Made by a program: the position numbers and the translations under genes. Positions 17,418-25,388 of a stretch of DNA of 64,000 bases are shown one piece after another; the stretch's first letter is position 1, and each line of letters begins with the position of its first letter. Origin of the DNA: Mycolicibacterium septicum DSM 44393 (GTDB taxonomy: Bacteria; Actinomycetota; Actinomycetes; Mycobacteriales; Mycobacteriaceae); NCBI RefSeq assembly GCF_000455325.1, contig NZ_HG322951.1:3212132-3276131 (forward strand), given 5' to 3'. The notes under the pieces are model-generated. The model was given only the letters and a program-made list of their open reading frames with translations. It was not told the origin of the DNA and ran no database searches.

Positions 17418-18953
17418 TCACAGATAGCCGATGGTCTTGGTCTCCAGGTACTGCTCGAATCCCTCGATGCCGTTCTGCCGTCCGACACCACTGGCCCGGT
17501 ATCCGCCGTAGGGTGCGTCGGCACCGTAGAACAGTCCGCCGTTGACGCTGAACGAACCGGCGCGGACCCGGTTCGCAAAGCCCATCGCGCGTTCGGGGGA
17601 ACCGGAGAACACCGACCCGGACAGGCCGTACTCGCTGTCGTTGGCCAGCGCGAGTGCCTCGGCATCATCTGAGTACGGCATCACCACCATCACCGGACCG
17701 AAGACCTCCTGGCGTGCGATCTCGGATGAGTTATCCACGCCGGCAACAAGTGTCGGTGTCAGGTAGTAACCACCGGCGAGCTCGGGGTGCAGCCCGACGG
17801 GCTTGTCGCCGCCGGTCAGGACCTCGGCGCCGGAGGCCCCGGCGCGTTCCACGAAGCCGAGGATCCGGTCCCGTTGCCCGGCGCTGATCACCGGTCCCAG
17901 CACGGTGTCCTGGCGGGCCGGGTCACCGGGCGGCAGCATCGAGAACAGCTCGGTGACCTTGTTGACGATGGTGTCGTACATCGCGGCCGGAACCAGGAGT
18001 CGGGTGTTGACCGCGCAGCCCTGGCCGGCGTGGAAACACACCTGGGCGGTGTTCGGCAGCGCCGTATCCACGTCGGCGTCGTCGAGGATCACCATCGCCG
18101 ACTTGCCGCCGAGTTCCAGGAACACCCGCTTGAGCGTGTCGGCGCCCTTGCGGGCGATCAGTCGTCCGACGTGCGTCGACCCGGTGAATGACACCAGGTC
18201 CACTCGGGGGTCGGTGACGAGCAGCTCGGCCACCGCGTTATCGGGCGTGGTCACGACATTCACCACGCCGGCGGGGATGTCGGTGTGCTCGGCGATCAGC
18301 CGGCCGATCCGGGTGGACGTCCACGGTGTATTCGGGTCCGGTTTGAGCACAACGGTATTGCCGGTCGCCAAGGCCTGCCCGAGCTTGTTGGCCACGATCT
18401 CGAACGGATAGTTCCACGGGGCGATCGCGGCGACGACACCGACCGGCTCCTTGACCACGCGGCGCCGGCCGTCACCGGCCTTGCCGATACCGAGCTCGCG
18501 TTCCCAGGTGAAGGAGTCGATCAACTCGGTCGGGTAGATCAGCGCATCGTCGAGTGGCCAATCGACCTGCGCCATGACGGTGGTCATCCATGGAGCGCCG
18601 GCCTCCGCGATGATCTCCTCGCGCAGTTCTTCGCGCTCGGCCTCCAGTGCGGCCTGCAGCTGGAGCAGGCAGCGTTTGCGCAGTTGCCGGTTGACGCTCC
18701 AGTCGGTCTCGTCGAACGCGCGGCGGGCCGCGCAGATGGCGGCATCCATGTCCTCGGCGCCGGCGGCGGTGGCGCTGCCGATCACCTTGCCGGTCGCCGG
18801 GCTGATGTTGTCGAACCGCCTGCCGGATCGCGCTTCGCGTAGTTCGCCGTCGATCAGCAGGCGGCCTTCGGCCCGGGCTGCGACGCGCGCGTTCAGCGTG
18901 GTGGATTCGGTGGGCTCCAGCTGCACCGAAGCCGAGGACGATGGCGCTGTCAT
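17418..18953 (-). CDS. aldehyde dehydrogenase
   Basis: A 511-residue NAD(P)-dependent aldehyde dehydrogenase oxidising an aldehyde to its acid. The active-site Glu280 is in LELGGKSAM, catalytic Cys313 is in AGQGCAVNTR, the Rossmann part is FTGSTHVGR, and the end motif is APYGGYRASGVGRQ. It is the first gene of the minus-strand ALDH-SDR-ADH-lipocalin operon. It faces the P450 at 19146 across a region with the TACGGTA repeat, so both are probably co-regulated. Confidence 0.93.
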   Translation of the reverse strand: MTAPSSSASVQLEPTESTTLNARVAARAEGRLLIDGELREARSGRRFDNISPATGKVIGSATAAGAEDMDAAICAARRAFDETDWSVNRQLRKRCLLQLQAALEAEREELREEIIAEAGAPWMTTVMAQVDWPLDDALIYPTELIDSFTWERELGIGKAGDGRRRVVKEPVGVVAAIAPWNYPFEIVANKLGQALATGNTVVLKPDPNTPWTSTRIGRLIAEHTDIPAGVVNVVTTPDNAVAELLVTDPRVDLVSFTGSTHVGRLIARKGADTLKRVFLELGGKSAMVILDDADVDTALPNTAQVCFHAGQGCAVNTRLLVPAAMYDTIVNKVTELFSMLPPGDPARQDTVLGPVISAGQRDRILGFVERAGASGAEVLTGGDKPVGLHPELAGGYYLTPTLVAGVDNSSEIARQEVFGPVMVVMPYSDDAEALALANDSEYGLSGSVFSGSPERAMGFANRVRAGSFSVNGGLFYGADAPYGGYRASGVGRQNGIEGFEQYLETKTIGYL

Positions 18954-19037
18954 GCACGCTCCCAGTTGACAATCCGGTCGGGCAACAGTCCGCGGGTAGT
19001 GGATAGGAATGCGACCGTGAAACGCATTTTGCGAAGA

Positions 19038-19059
19038 TTACGGTATGTCCTACGGTAAC
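19038..19059. promoter_or_regulatory. TACGGTA-type operator between ALDH operon and P450
   Basis: TTACGGTA, five bases, then TACGGTAAC: two copies of the half-site in the same orientation. The second copy also reads as a TANNNT -10 box (TACGGT at 19051-19056), so a bound repressor would cover the promoter. Confidence 0.5.
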
Positions 19060-19062
19060 GTT

Positions 19063-19149
19063 GTGTCAACGGTGCTTCGACGGTGGTCGGAGGTTCGCGC
19101 CCGAGCTCGGGATCGGTCCCGTCGCGGGACGTACAGGAGGATGCAGTGA
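19063..19149 (+). CDS. possible 28-residue Arg-rich leader ORF coupled to P450
   Basis: GTG at 19063 lies 6 bases after the TACGGT box, so it could be read from a leaderless transcript. The frame runs 28 codons (very Arg-rich) and its TGA overlaps the P450 GTG (GTGA). No homology can be claimed. It may be chance, as the composition is what GC-rich non-coding DNA gives. Confidence 0.25.
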   Translation: MSTVLRRWSEVRARARDRSRRGTYRRMQ

Positions 19150-20345
19150 CCCAATCGAAAGTGGTGTTCGACCCGTTTTCCGACGACTTCTTCAACGCGC
19201 CATTCGACACCTACCGCCGTCTGCGTGACGAGGCCCCGGTCTACTACAACGAGAAGTACGACTTCTACGCATTGACCCGCCATGCCGATGTGTCGGTCGC
19301 CCTGAAGGACTTCGAAACCTACTCGTCGTCCCGCGGTGTCGATCTGCAGATGGTGCAGTCCGATGACCCCGTGCCGCCGCTGATCATCATGATGGATCCG
19401 CCTGACCACCGCCGGATGCGCAGTCTGGTCAACAAGGTGTTCACGCCGCGCGCCATCGAGCAGCAGCGCCAGACGGTGTCCGATCAGATCGACAGGTTCC
19501 TGAATGCCGCGGACCCGACGGAATTTGATGTCGTGCAGGACTTCTCGGCGCTGTTCCCGGTCGAGGTCATCACCCACATGCTCGGGGTCCCGATCGACTT
19601 GCGCCAGAAAGTGCGTCTGCTGCTCGACAAGCAACTGGAACGCGAGTACGGCAAGGTCGAGATGCCGGAGGAAGGTATCGCGGCCGGTATCGAGACCGGC
19701 CTCATGTACTACGAGATCATTCAGCAGCGTCGGGCCGACCCCCAGGACGACATGATCAGCGATCTGATCGCCGTCGAACTCGATCGCGACGGCGAGATGT
19801 CCAAACTCGACGACGTCGAGATCGCCGGCTTCGCCTCGATGCTCGGGGGAGCGGGCGCCGAGACCGTGACCAAGCTGGTCGGCAACGCCGTGGTGACCTT
19901 CGCCGAGCACCCCGAGCAGTGGGAGACGTTGCGCGCGGACCGCAGCAAGATCCCGGCCGCGGTGGAGGAGTTGCTGCGCTGGGAAGCTCCGGCCCAGTAC
20001 CTGGTGCGCTACAGCATGCGGGACATCGAGCTGCACGGCAGCACCATCCCGGCCGGCAATCCCGTTCTGCTGTGCGTCGGTTCGGCCAACCGCGACGAGC
20101 GTGCCTTCACCGATGCCGACACCTTCGACATCGACCGGGACCGCAGCGAGGCGCAGAACGTCGGGCTCGGCTACGGCGTGCACAGCTGCCTCGGCGCCGC
20201 ACTCGCCCGCATGGAGAGCGTGATCGCGATCGACAAGCTGCTGGACTTCATGCCGCGATTCGAGGTCGATCGAGCCGGACTCAAGCGGGTGGCGATGACC
20301 AATGTGGTGGGCTGGCACAACGTTCCGGTGCGGGTCCTGCCGTGA
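19146..20345 (+). CDS. cytochrome P450
   Basis: A 399-residue P450. The I-helix is SMLGGAGAETVTKLVG, so the usual Thr pair is present with AGAET in place of AGNET/AGHET. The K-helix is AVEELLRW. The haem loop is LGYGVHSCLGAALAR with Cys348. GTG at 19146 has CAGGAGG just upstream. Class I P450s with this pattern often hydroxylate steroids, terpenoids or alkyl chains; the substrate is not readable. It converges with the TetR gene at 20363. No ferredoxin gene adjoins. Confidence 0.93.
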   Translation: MTQSKVVFDPFSDDFFNAPFDTYRRLRDEAPVYYNEKYDFYALTRHADVSVALKDFETYSSSRGVDLQMVQSDDPVPPLIIMMDPPDHRRMRSLVNKVFTPRAIEQQRQTVSDQIDRFLNAADPTEFDVVQDFSALFPVEVITHMLGVPIDLRQKVRLLLDKQLEREYGKVEMPEEGIAAGIETGLMYYEIIQQRRADPQDDMISDLIAVELDRDGEMSKLDDVEIAGFASMLGGAGAETVTKLVGNAVVTFAEHPEQWETLRADRSKIPAAVEELLRWEAPAQYLVRYSMRDIELHGSTIPAGNPVLLCVGSANRDERAFTDADTFDIDRDRSEAQNVGLGYGVHSCLGAALARMESVIAIDKLLDFMPRFEVDRAGLKRVAMTNVVGWHNVPVRVLP

Positions 20346-20362
20346 CGTTCGAAGTCCGAGAA

Positions 20363-21112
20363 TCAGCGCCTGGCGGTCTTCTTCGATTTCGTGGACTTCG
20401 TGCCCTTGGGCTTCGCCAGGAGTTCTTCGGCGCGGTTGATGATCGCTTCCAGCGTGAAATCGAACTCGAGGGCGTCGATCTTGTGCCCCTTGTACTCGAG
20501 CTCGTTCAGTAATGGATGTTCGGGCGTCACCCCGGTGGCGCGGGGGCCGCCGTTCTGTGCCTGAGCGGTGTTGAGATGCTCGATCATCGACGTACCCCGG
20601 CTGTGCGCGGACAACGCCATGTACACCGTCAGCGCTTCGTCGGGGTTGAATCCCGCGTCGACCATGGTGCGGATGACCGTCTCCAGGTTGTCGACCGAGG
20701 CTTGAGTCGCCTGCGCGCTGAGTTCGCCCGTGCGCATCAGGATGAGTTCGCACAGCACAGGGTTCTCGCGGAAAACGACGTGCATCTTGCGGAAGTGGTT
20801 GCGCAGTCCTTCTTGCCAGGTACCACCGTCCACGAACGGGTTACTGAAGTGGTACTGCTGGATGGCCCTGGCCGTCATGGCATCGAGCAATTGCTCCTTC
20901 TTGCGGAAGTGCCAGTAGATGCTGGTGATCGGAACGTCCAGGTGTCTGGCCAACTCCGGCATGCTCAGGCCGGCGATCGAAACCTCCTCGGCCAATTCGA
21001 ATGCGCCGGAGATGATCTCCTCGACATCAAGGGATCCCCGGGGACGCCGTTTGGGCCTGGCGCTGCGCGCCCTGGCCGTACTCGGCTTCATGGCCGCGTT
21101 GGAATCTGCCAT
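20363..21112 (-). CDS. TetR-family regulator, candidate master regulator of the island
   Basis: A 249-residue TetR protein. A basic N-terminal arm (ARARSARPKRRPRGSL) precedes the HTH at about residues 30-75 (EIISGAFELAEEV, GLSMPELARHLDVPITSIYWHFRKKEQLLDAM). The C-terminal domain is about 150 residues and ends in a Lys-rich tail. ATG at 21112 has AGGAGGG 4 bases before it. Divergent from the acyl-CoA ligase operon, with a strong TACGGT/ACCGTA inverted repeat in between. The same half-sites lie near two P450 genes. Confidence 0.9.
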   Translation of the reverse strand: MADSNAAMKPSTARARSARPKRRPRGSLDVEEIISGAFELAEEVSIAGLSMPELARHLDVPITSIYWHFRKKEQLLDAMTARAIQQYHFSNPFVDGGTWQEGLRNHFRKMHVVFRENPVLCELILMRTGELSAQATQASVDNLETVIRTMVDAGFNPDEALTVYMALSAHSRGTSMIEHLNTAQAQNGGPRATGVTPEHPLLNELEYKGHKIDALEFDFTLEAIINRAEELLAKPKGTKSTKSKKTARR

Positions 21113-21191
21113 CGACCCTCCTGGGTTCCGGTGCGTACTCAGACACGAGACGTGCTGCGACGTAAGGTAACTGTACGCTTTGCCCACCGCC

Positions 21192-21210
21192 TACGGTTAT
21201 CGTTACCGTA
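21192..21210. promoter_or_regulatory. inverted repeat TACGGT-N7-ACCGTA
   Basis: Perfect 6-base arms around TATCGTT, 80 bases upstream of the TetR start. This is the most symmetric copy of the island's repeated motif, consistent with TetR autoregulation. Confidence 0.6.
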
Positions 21211-21259
21211 AACCTCCCCGCGATGTTTGCAACGGGCTGCGCCGGCTTCTCGCAACAGG

Positions 21260-21290
21260 TACGGTAATTACAACGATAAGGATTACCGCA
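21260..21290. promoter_or_regulatory. second TACGGTAAT...ATTACCG repeat before the acyl-CoA ligase operon
   Basis: CGGTAAT (21262-21268) and ATTACCG (21282-21288) form 7-base arms with a 13-base spacer. Located between the first repeat and the operon start, and probably overlapping the ligase promoter. Confidence 0.5.
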
Positions 21291-21342
21291 ATTGTCCTGG
21301 AGGGAAGTTGAGAAGTCGGCGAGCAATCCCAGGAGTTTCACC

Positions 21343-21411
21343 ATGTGCGCCACGGCCGTCGATCAGAATCGTCGAGTGGGCGTGATGAAGATTCGGACCG
21401 TACCCGCGTGA
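21343..21411 (+). CDS. 22-residue leader peptide translationally coupled to the acyl-CoA ligase
   Basis: ATG at 21343 has a strong AGGAG 7 bases upstream. The frame encodes 22 residues beginning Met-Cys-Ala and ending MKIRTVPA. Its TGA (21409-21411) overlaps the GTG start of the ligase in a GTGA junction. The ligase GTG itself has no ribosome site, so ribosomes probably arrive through this small frame. It is either a short regulatory upstream ORF or simply a coupling device. Confidence 0.5.
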   Translation: MCATAVDQNRRVGVMKIRTVPA

Positions 21412-23054
21412 CGGCATCAGCCGGCGGGCGTGCCGAGACGGTTGCGGCACTGGTCCGGGCCCGTGCCGACGACGACAACGTCGGTCTGGTCCATGGCGAG
21501 CGTTCCTGGACCTGGCGTGAGGTGGTCGCCGAGTCCGCGGTGCGGGCGGCGTGGATGCGCGCGACGCTGGATCCCGACCGTCCGCCGCACGTGGGCGTCC
21601 TACTACCGACAGTGCCCGAGTACGTGTTCCAGATCTTCGGTGCGGCATTGGCCGGGGCGTGCGTCGTCGGGGTGAACTCGACCCGCCGCGGTGCGGAACT
21701 GGCCCGCGACATCGACCACACGGCATGCCAACTCGTGATCGCCGATCACGCCTTCGCTGATCTCGTCGAGAATCCGGTGCGGGTCGAAGACGCGCCGTGG
21801 GCCGACTACGCGGGCGCAGGCCTGCCGGAGCGAGATCCAGCGCCGTCGTCACTGCTGTTCCTGTTGTTCACCTCCGGTTCGACATCGGCACCCAAGGCCA
21901 CGAAATGCAGTCAGGCCCGACTGGCGGGGACGGCGGCGGGAATGGGTTTCCGGCCGAACGCCGTCCTGTACTGCCCGCTGACCCTGGCGCACGGGAACGC
22001 GTTGAACGCCACCCTGTTTCCCGCGCTGGCCAGCGGCTGCCGGCTGGTGCTGCGCGATCGTTTCTCGGCGGGTGCGTGGCTCGACGATGTCCGGTCTCAC
22101 GGCGTGACCTTCACCAGCACGGTCGGTCGCGCGCTCGGCTACATCCTGGCCACCCCGGCGACCCCGAACGACCGGGAACACCGGTTGCGGGCGGTACTTG
22201 CGCCGGAGGCTTCTCCGCGGGATACCGCGGAGTTCACAGAGCGCTTCGGCGTCACTGTGCTCAGCGGCTACGGCTCCAGCGAGGGTGGCATCGCGCTCAT
22301 GCCGGCGACCAAGCCCGGATCGCTCGGAACCGCTCCGCCCGGCGCCGATATCGCAGTTGTCACCGACGCGGGCATGGAATGCGAGACGGCACGCTTCGAT
22401 TCCGACGGCAAGATGTCCAATGCTGCCGCGGCGATCGGCGAGTTGGTGCGCCGCGACACCGCCGGAGGGTTCGAGGGCTACTGGAACAACCCGGGAGCGC
22501 AGTCGGAGCGGCTGCGCGGCGGCTGGTTCTGGTCCGGCGACCTGGCCTATCGCGACGCCGACGGTGTGTTCTGGTTCGCCGGACGGGTGGGCGACTGGTT
22601 GCGGGTCGATTCGGAGAACTTCGCGGCCAGCCCGGTGGAGCGGATCATCGGACGATTCACCGAAGCGGCCGCGGTTGCCGTCGTCGGCGTGCCCGATCCG
22701 CTTGCCGGGGATCAGATTCTGGTGGCGATGGAGCTGAGGGCGGGCCGGTCGTTCGATCCGAGGTCGTTTGCCTCCTTTCTGGATGCCCAGCCCGATCTCG
22801 GTACCAAATGGGCGCCCCGCTTCGTCCGCATCACATCGGAACTTCCGGTGATCGGTCAGAGCAAGATCGACAAGAAGCCGCTGCGGTCCGAGGCCTGGCT
22901 GTGCCGGGACCCGGTCTGGTGGAGGCCGCCCCGGGGCACTGCCTACACACTCATGACGGATACCGACCGCGAGACGTTGCGCGAGGAGTTCCTCGCCCAC
23001 GGGAGGATGGACGCGTATCCGGACTCCACGCCCTTCGTATCCGAAAGGCATTGA
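21408..23054 (+). CDS. acyl-CoA synthetase (FadD1/FadD17-like AMP-binding)
   Basis: A 548-residue adenylate-forming ligase that activates a carboxylic acid with ATP and CoA. The AMP motif is LLFTSGSTSAPKATKCSQ (the family's conserved Lys present). Next come LSGYGSSEGGIA, the acidic WFWSGDLAYRD block, and the C-terminal lysine region IGQSKIDKKPLRSE. The frame is open to GTG 21345, but GTG 21408 overlaps the leader stop and gives a domain-like start. First enzyme of the operon with crotonase and thiolase-like genes, so it likely feeds side-chain or ring-derived acids into beta-oxidation. Confidence 0.88.
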   Translation: MTASAGGRAETVAALVRARADDDNVGLVHGERSWTWREVVAESAVRAAWMRATLDPDRPPHVGVLLPTVPEYVFQIFGAALAGACVVGVNSTRRGAELARDIDHTACQLVIADHAFADLVENPVRVEDAPWADYAGAGLPERDPAPSSLLFLLFTSGSTSAPKATKCSQARLAGTAAGMGFRPNAVLYCPLTLAHGNALNATLFPALASGCRLVLRDRFSAGAWLDDVRSHGVTFTSTVGRALGYILATPATPNDREHRLRAVLAPEASPRDTAEFTERFGVTVLSGYGSSEGGIALMPATKPGSLGTAPPGADIAVVTDAGMECETARFDSDGKMSNAAAAIGELVRRDTAGGFEGYWNNPGAQSERLRGGWFWSGDLAYRDADGVFWFAGRVGDWLRVDSENFAASPVERIIGRFTEAAAVAVVGVPDPLAGDQILVAMELRAGRSFDPRSFASFLDAQPDLGTKWAPRFVRITSELPVIGQSKIDKKPLRSEAWLCRDPVWWRPPRGTAYTLMTDTDRETLREEFLAHGRMDAYPDSTPFVSERH

Positions 23055-23085
23055 CAGCAAAGGGAATCGTCAGAAGGGAGGACCC

Positions 23086-23907
23086 GTGCCGGTTCACTAT
23101 GAACTCGGGGCGCGCCCCGACCTGGAGCACGTCGTGCTCATCACTCTCGATCGACCGGAGGCCAAGAACGCCTGCGACCTCGAGCACTTTCACCAGTTGG
23201 CCCAGGCGTGGAAGCGCTTTGAGTCCGATGAGAAGGCCTGGGTGGCGATCTTCACCGGGGTCGGCCGGTCCTTCATGTCGGGCGCCGACCTGAAGACGTA
23301 CGTTCCGGAGATCACCGCCCTGGCAAAGGAACTCCAGGACGGTACGGCGACGTCGGTAAACGGGTACTCGTTGTCCGACGGCACCGATGCGGTGCTGCGT
23401 GGTACCAAGATCTATAAGCCGATCATCGCGGCGATCAATGGTCCGTGCGTGGCCGGCGGCATGGAGATGCTCGGCGGTGTCGACATCCGGATCGCCGCTG
23501 AGCACGCCACTTTCGGGGTACTGGAACCCGCGCGGGGTCTGTTCGCGGGCGGCGGCACGACGGTACGGCTGCCGCGGCAGATTCCCTTCGCCCAGGCCAT
23601 GGAGTTCCTGTTGTGTGCCGATCAGATCGACGCGCAGCGGGCACTTCAGATGGGCCTGCTCAACGCGGTGGTTTCCGAGGAGGCATTGCTGGACAAGGCA
23701 TTTGAATATGCCGCTCGCATCACGAAGAATGCGCCGCTGGCGATTCAGGCGACCAAGCGCAGCGTGCTGGAGGGGCTGAAGCTCGACATGCGCGAGGCCT
23801 ACCGCAACGAAGCCCGGATATCTCGGGAGGTCTTCGCCACCGAAGACGCCAAAGAGGGCCCACGGGCCTTCGCCGAGAAACGTCCGCCGCGGTGGTCCGG
23901 GTCGTGA
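23086..23907 (+). CDS. enoyl-CoA hydratase/isomerase family (crotonase)
   Basis: A 273-residue crotonase-fold protein. The oxyanion-hole segments are GRSFMSGADLKTY and NGPCVAGGMEMLGGVDIR, followed by FGVLEPARGLFAGGGTTVRLPR. One of the two catalytic glutamates of true hydratases is recognisable (FGVLEPARG region); the other position is occupied by Met/Glu in GMEMLGG. Activity could be hydratase, hydrolase or isomerase. The GTG start follows AAGGGAGG. The stop overlaps the thiolase-like GTG. Confidence 0.88.
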   Translation: MPVHYELGARPDLEHVVLITLDRPEAKNACDLEHFHQLAQAWKRFESDEKAWVAIFTGVGRSFMSGADLKTYVPEITALAKELQDGTATSVNGYSLSDGTDAVLRGTKIYKPIIAAINGPCVAGGMEMLGGVDIRIAAEHATFGVLEPARGLFAGGGTTVRLPRQIPFAQAMEFLLCADQIDAQRALQMGLLNAVVSEEALLDKAFEYAARITKNAPLAIQATKRSVLEGLKLDMREAYRNEARISREVFATEDAKEGPRAFAEKRPPRWSGS

Positions 23908-25376
23908 CGGAGGGGCATCGCGACGACCGCCGGCTGTGCGTCATCGGCGCAGCCCAGCACACCGTCCGGGACGGGCACGCGCCAGAACCACTGCTGAGCT
24001 GGGAGGCGCGGGCGCGCGAGGCGGCCGTCGGATTCGAATCGGTGCTGCCGCAGATCGATTCCCTGCAGATCGTGTACTGCCAGAGTTGGCCCTACGACGA
24101 CCCTGCGGGTCGTCTGGCGACCGCGCTGGGCGCCTCGCCGCGGCATCGTCTCTATTCGGGAATCGGTGGCACGACACCGCAGGACCTGATCAACCGTACG
24201 GCGGATTCGATGCAGCGAGGCGAGTTGGACATCGCGCTGATCTGCAGTGCGGAGGCACTCGCCACCGTGAGGAGAGCGAAGAAGGCCGGTGAGCGGCTGC
24301 CGTGGAGCCATCGCAGATCTTCACCATTCCCCTGGGAGCCACCGCACCCATCCGAACTGGCCCACGAGGTGATGCAGGCGTGGGAGACGTTTCCGCTCTG
24401 GGACACCGCACGGCGGGCCAAGCGCGGCGCGTCCCTGGTAGACGACGCCGCGGAGGCCGCGGCGATGATGGCTGCGATGAGCGTTGTCGCCGCAGGCAAT
24501 CCACACGCCTGGCGGCCGACGGCACTCGATGCTGCAGCAGTCGGCACCGCCACCGCGGACAACCGCTATGTCGGTTGGCCGTACACCAAGCACGAGGTGG
24601 CGGTGATGGACGTCGACATGTCCGCCGCGGTGCTGCTGGCGACTCGCGCGAAGGCTGATGCCTTGGGAGTCGGTGAAGATCGGCGGCTGTACCTGAGTGG
24701 CTGGGCGCACGCCGAAGATCCGGCGAGTATCGCCGAGCGCGACGACATGTCGAGGTCTGCCGCGATGTCTGTCGTCGGCAGGCATGCCTTGAACCACGCG
24801 GGCATCGGACTGGACGAGATCGACCTGTTCGATCTGTACTCGTGCTTCCCGTCTTCGCTCCGGTTGGCCTGTGACGCTCTGGGTCTGGCCCTGGACGACT
24901 CGCGTGGACTCACCGTCACCGGAGGGCTCCCGTACGCCGGCGGACCGGCAAGCGGCTACCAGATGCATGCCATCGCCAGTGCCTACGATCGTCTGTGTCA
25001 ACACCCCGGCCGCGCGCTGATCACGGGTGTCGGCATGCATCTGGCCAAGCATGTGGCAGGCATTTGGTCGTCGAGGCCGGAGCCTACGGGTGCGCCCTCG
25101 GATCCGGCGAGTGTGCAGGCCGAGGTCGATGCGCAACAACCGCGGCGCGAGCTGCTCACGACCTGGGCAGGGCCCGCGACGGTATGCGCCTACACCGTGG
25201 CCCATGGTCGTGACGGTGCGGCCGAGCGCGGATTGGTGGTGTTGGATACCGAGGCGGGGCGGGCACTGGCTCGTGTGCACGAGCCCGGTCTACTTGCCGA
25301 CGCCGAATCGCGTGAGCTCGTCGGGCAAGCGGTGACGGTGACCACCGACGGCAAGCGCAACGAAGCGCGCTGGTAG
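23904..25376 (+). CDS. thiolase-superfamily protein lacking the usual nucleophile
   Basis: A 490-residue thiolase-fold protein of a mycobacterial group often labelled acetyl-CoA acetyltransferase. GTG at 23904 forms a GTGA overlap with the crotonase stop. The fold is clear (LCVIGAAQH, DEIDLFDLYSCFPSS, TVTGGLPYAGGPASGYQMHAI). Where thiolases carry the nucleophile Cys this protein has SGIGGTTPQDLIN. The GHP histidine motif is GGP, and the C-terminal Cys loop is absent (ITGVGMHLAKH). A C-terminal beta domain of about 90 residues follows. It probably is not a standard thiolase and may act as lyase, carrier or partner subunit. Confidence 0.8.
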   Translation: MTEGHRDDRRLCVIGAAQHTVRDGHAPEPLLSWEARAREAAVGFESVLPQIDSLQIVYCQSWPYDDPAGRLATALGASPRHRLYSGIGGTTPQDLINRTADSMQRGELDIALICSAEALATVRRAKKAGERLPWSHRRSSPFPWEPPHPSELAHEVMQAWETFPLWDTARRAKRGASLVDDAAEAAAMMAAMSVVAAGNPHAWRPTALDAAAVGTATADNRYVGWPYTKHEVAVMDVDMSAAVLLATRAKADALGVGEDRRLYLSGWAHAEDPASIAERDDMSRSAAMSVVGRHALNHAGIGLDEIDLFDLYSCFPSSLRLACDALGLALDDSRGLTVTGGLPYAGGPASGYQMHAIASAYDRLCQHPGRALITGVGMHLAKHVAGIWSSRPEPTGAPSDPASVQAEVDAQQPRRELLTTWAGPATVCAYTVAHGRDGAAERGLVVLDTEAGRALARVHEPGLLADAESRELVGQAVTVTTDGKRNEARW

Positions 25377-25388
25377 GGGACCGGCCCG

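Noticed and set aside
19050..20753. A 567-codon minus-strand open frame
   Set aside because: It is antisense to the P450 gene and partly to the TetR gene; its composition is the usual His/Gln/Val-rich shadow in GC-rich DNA.
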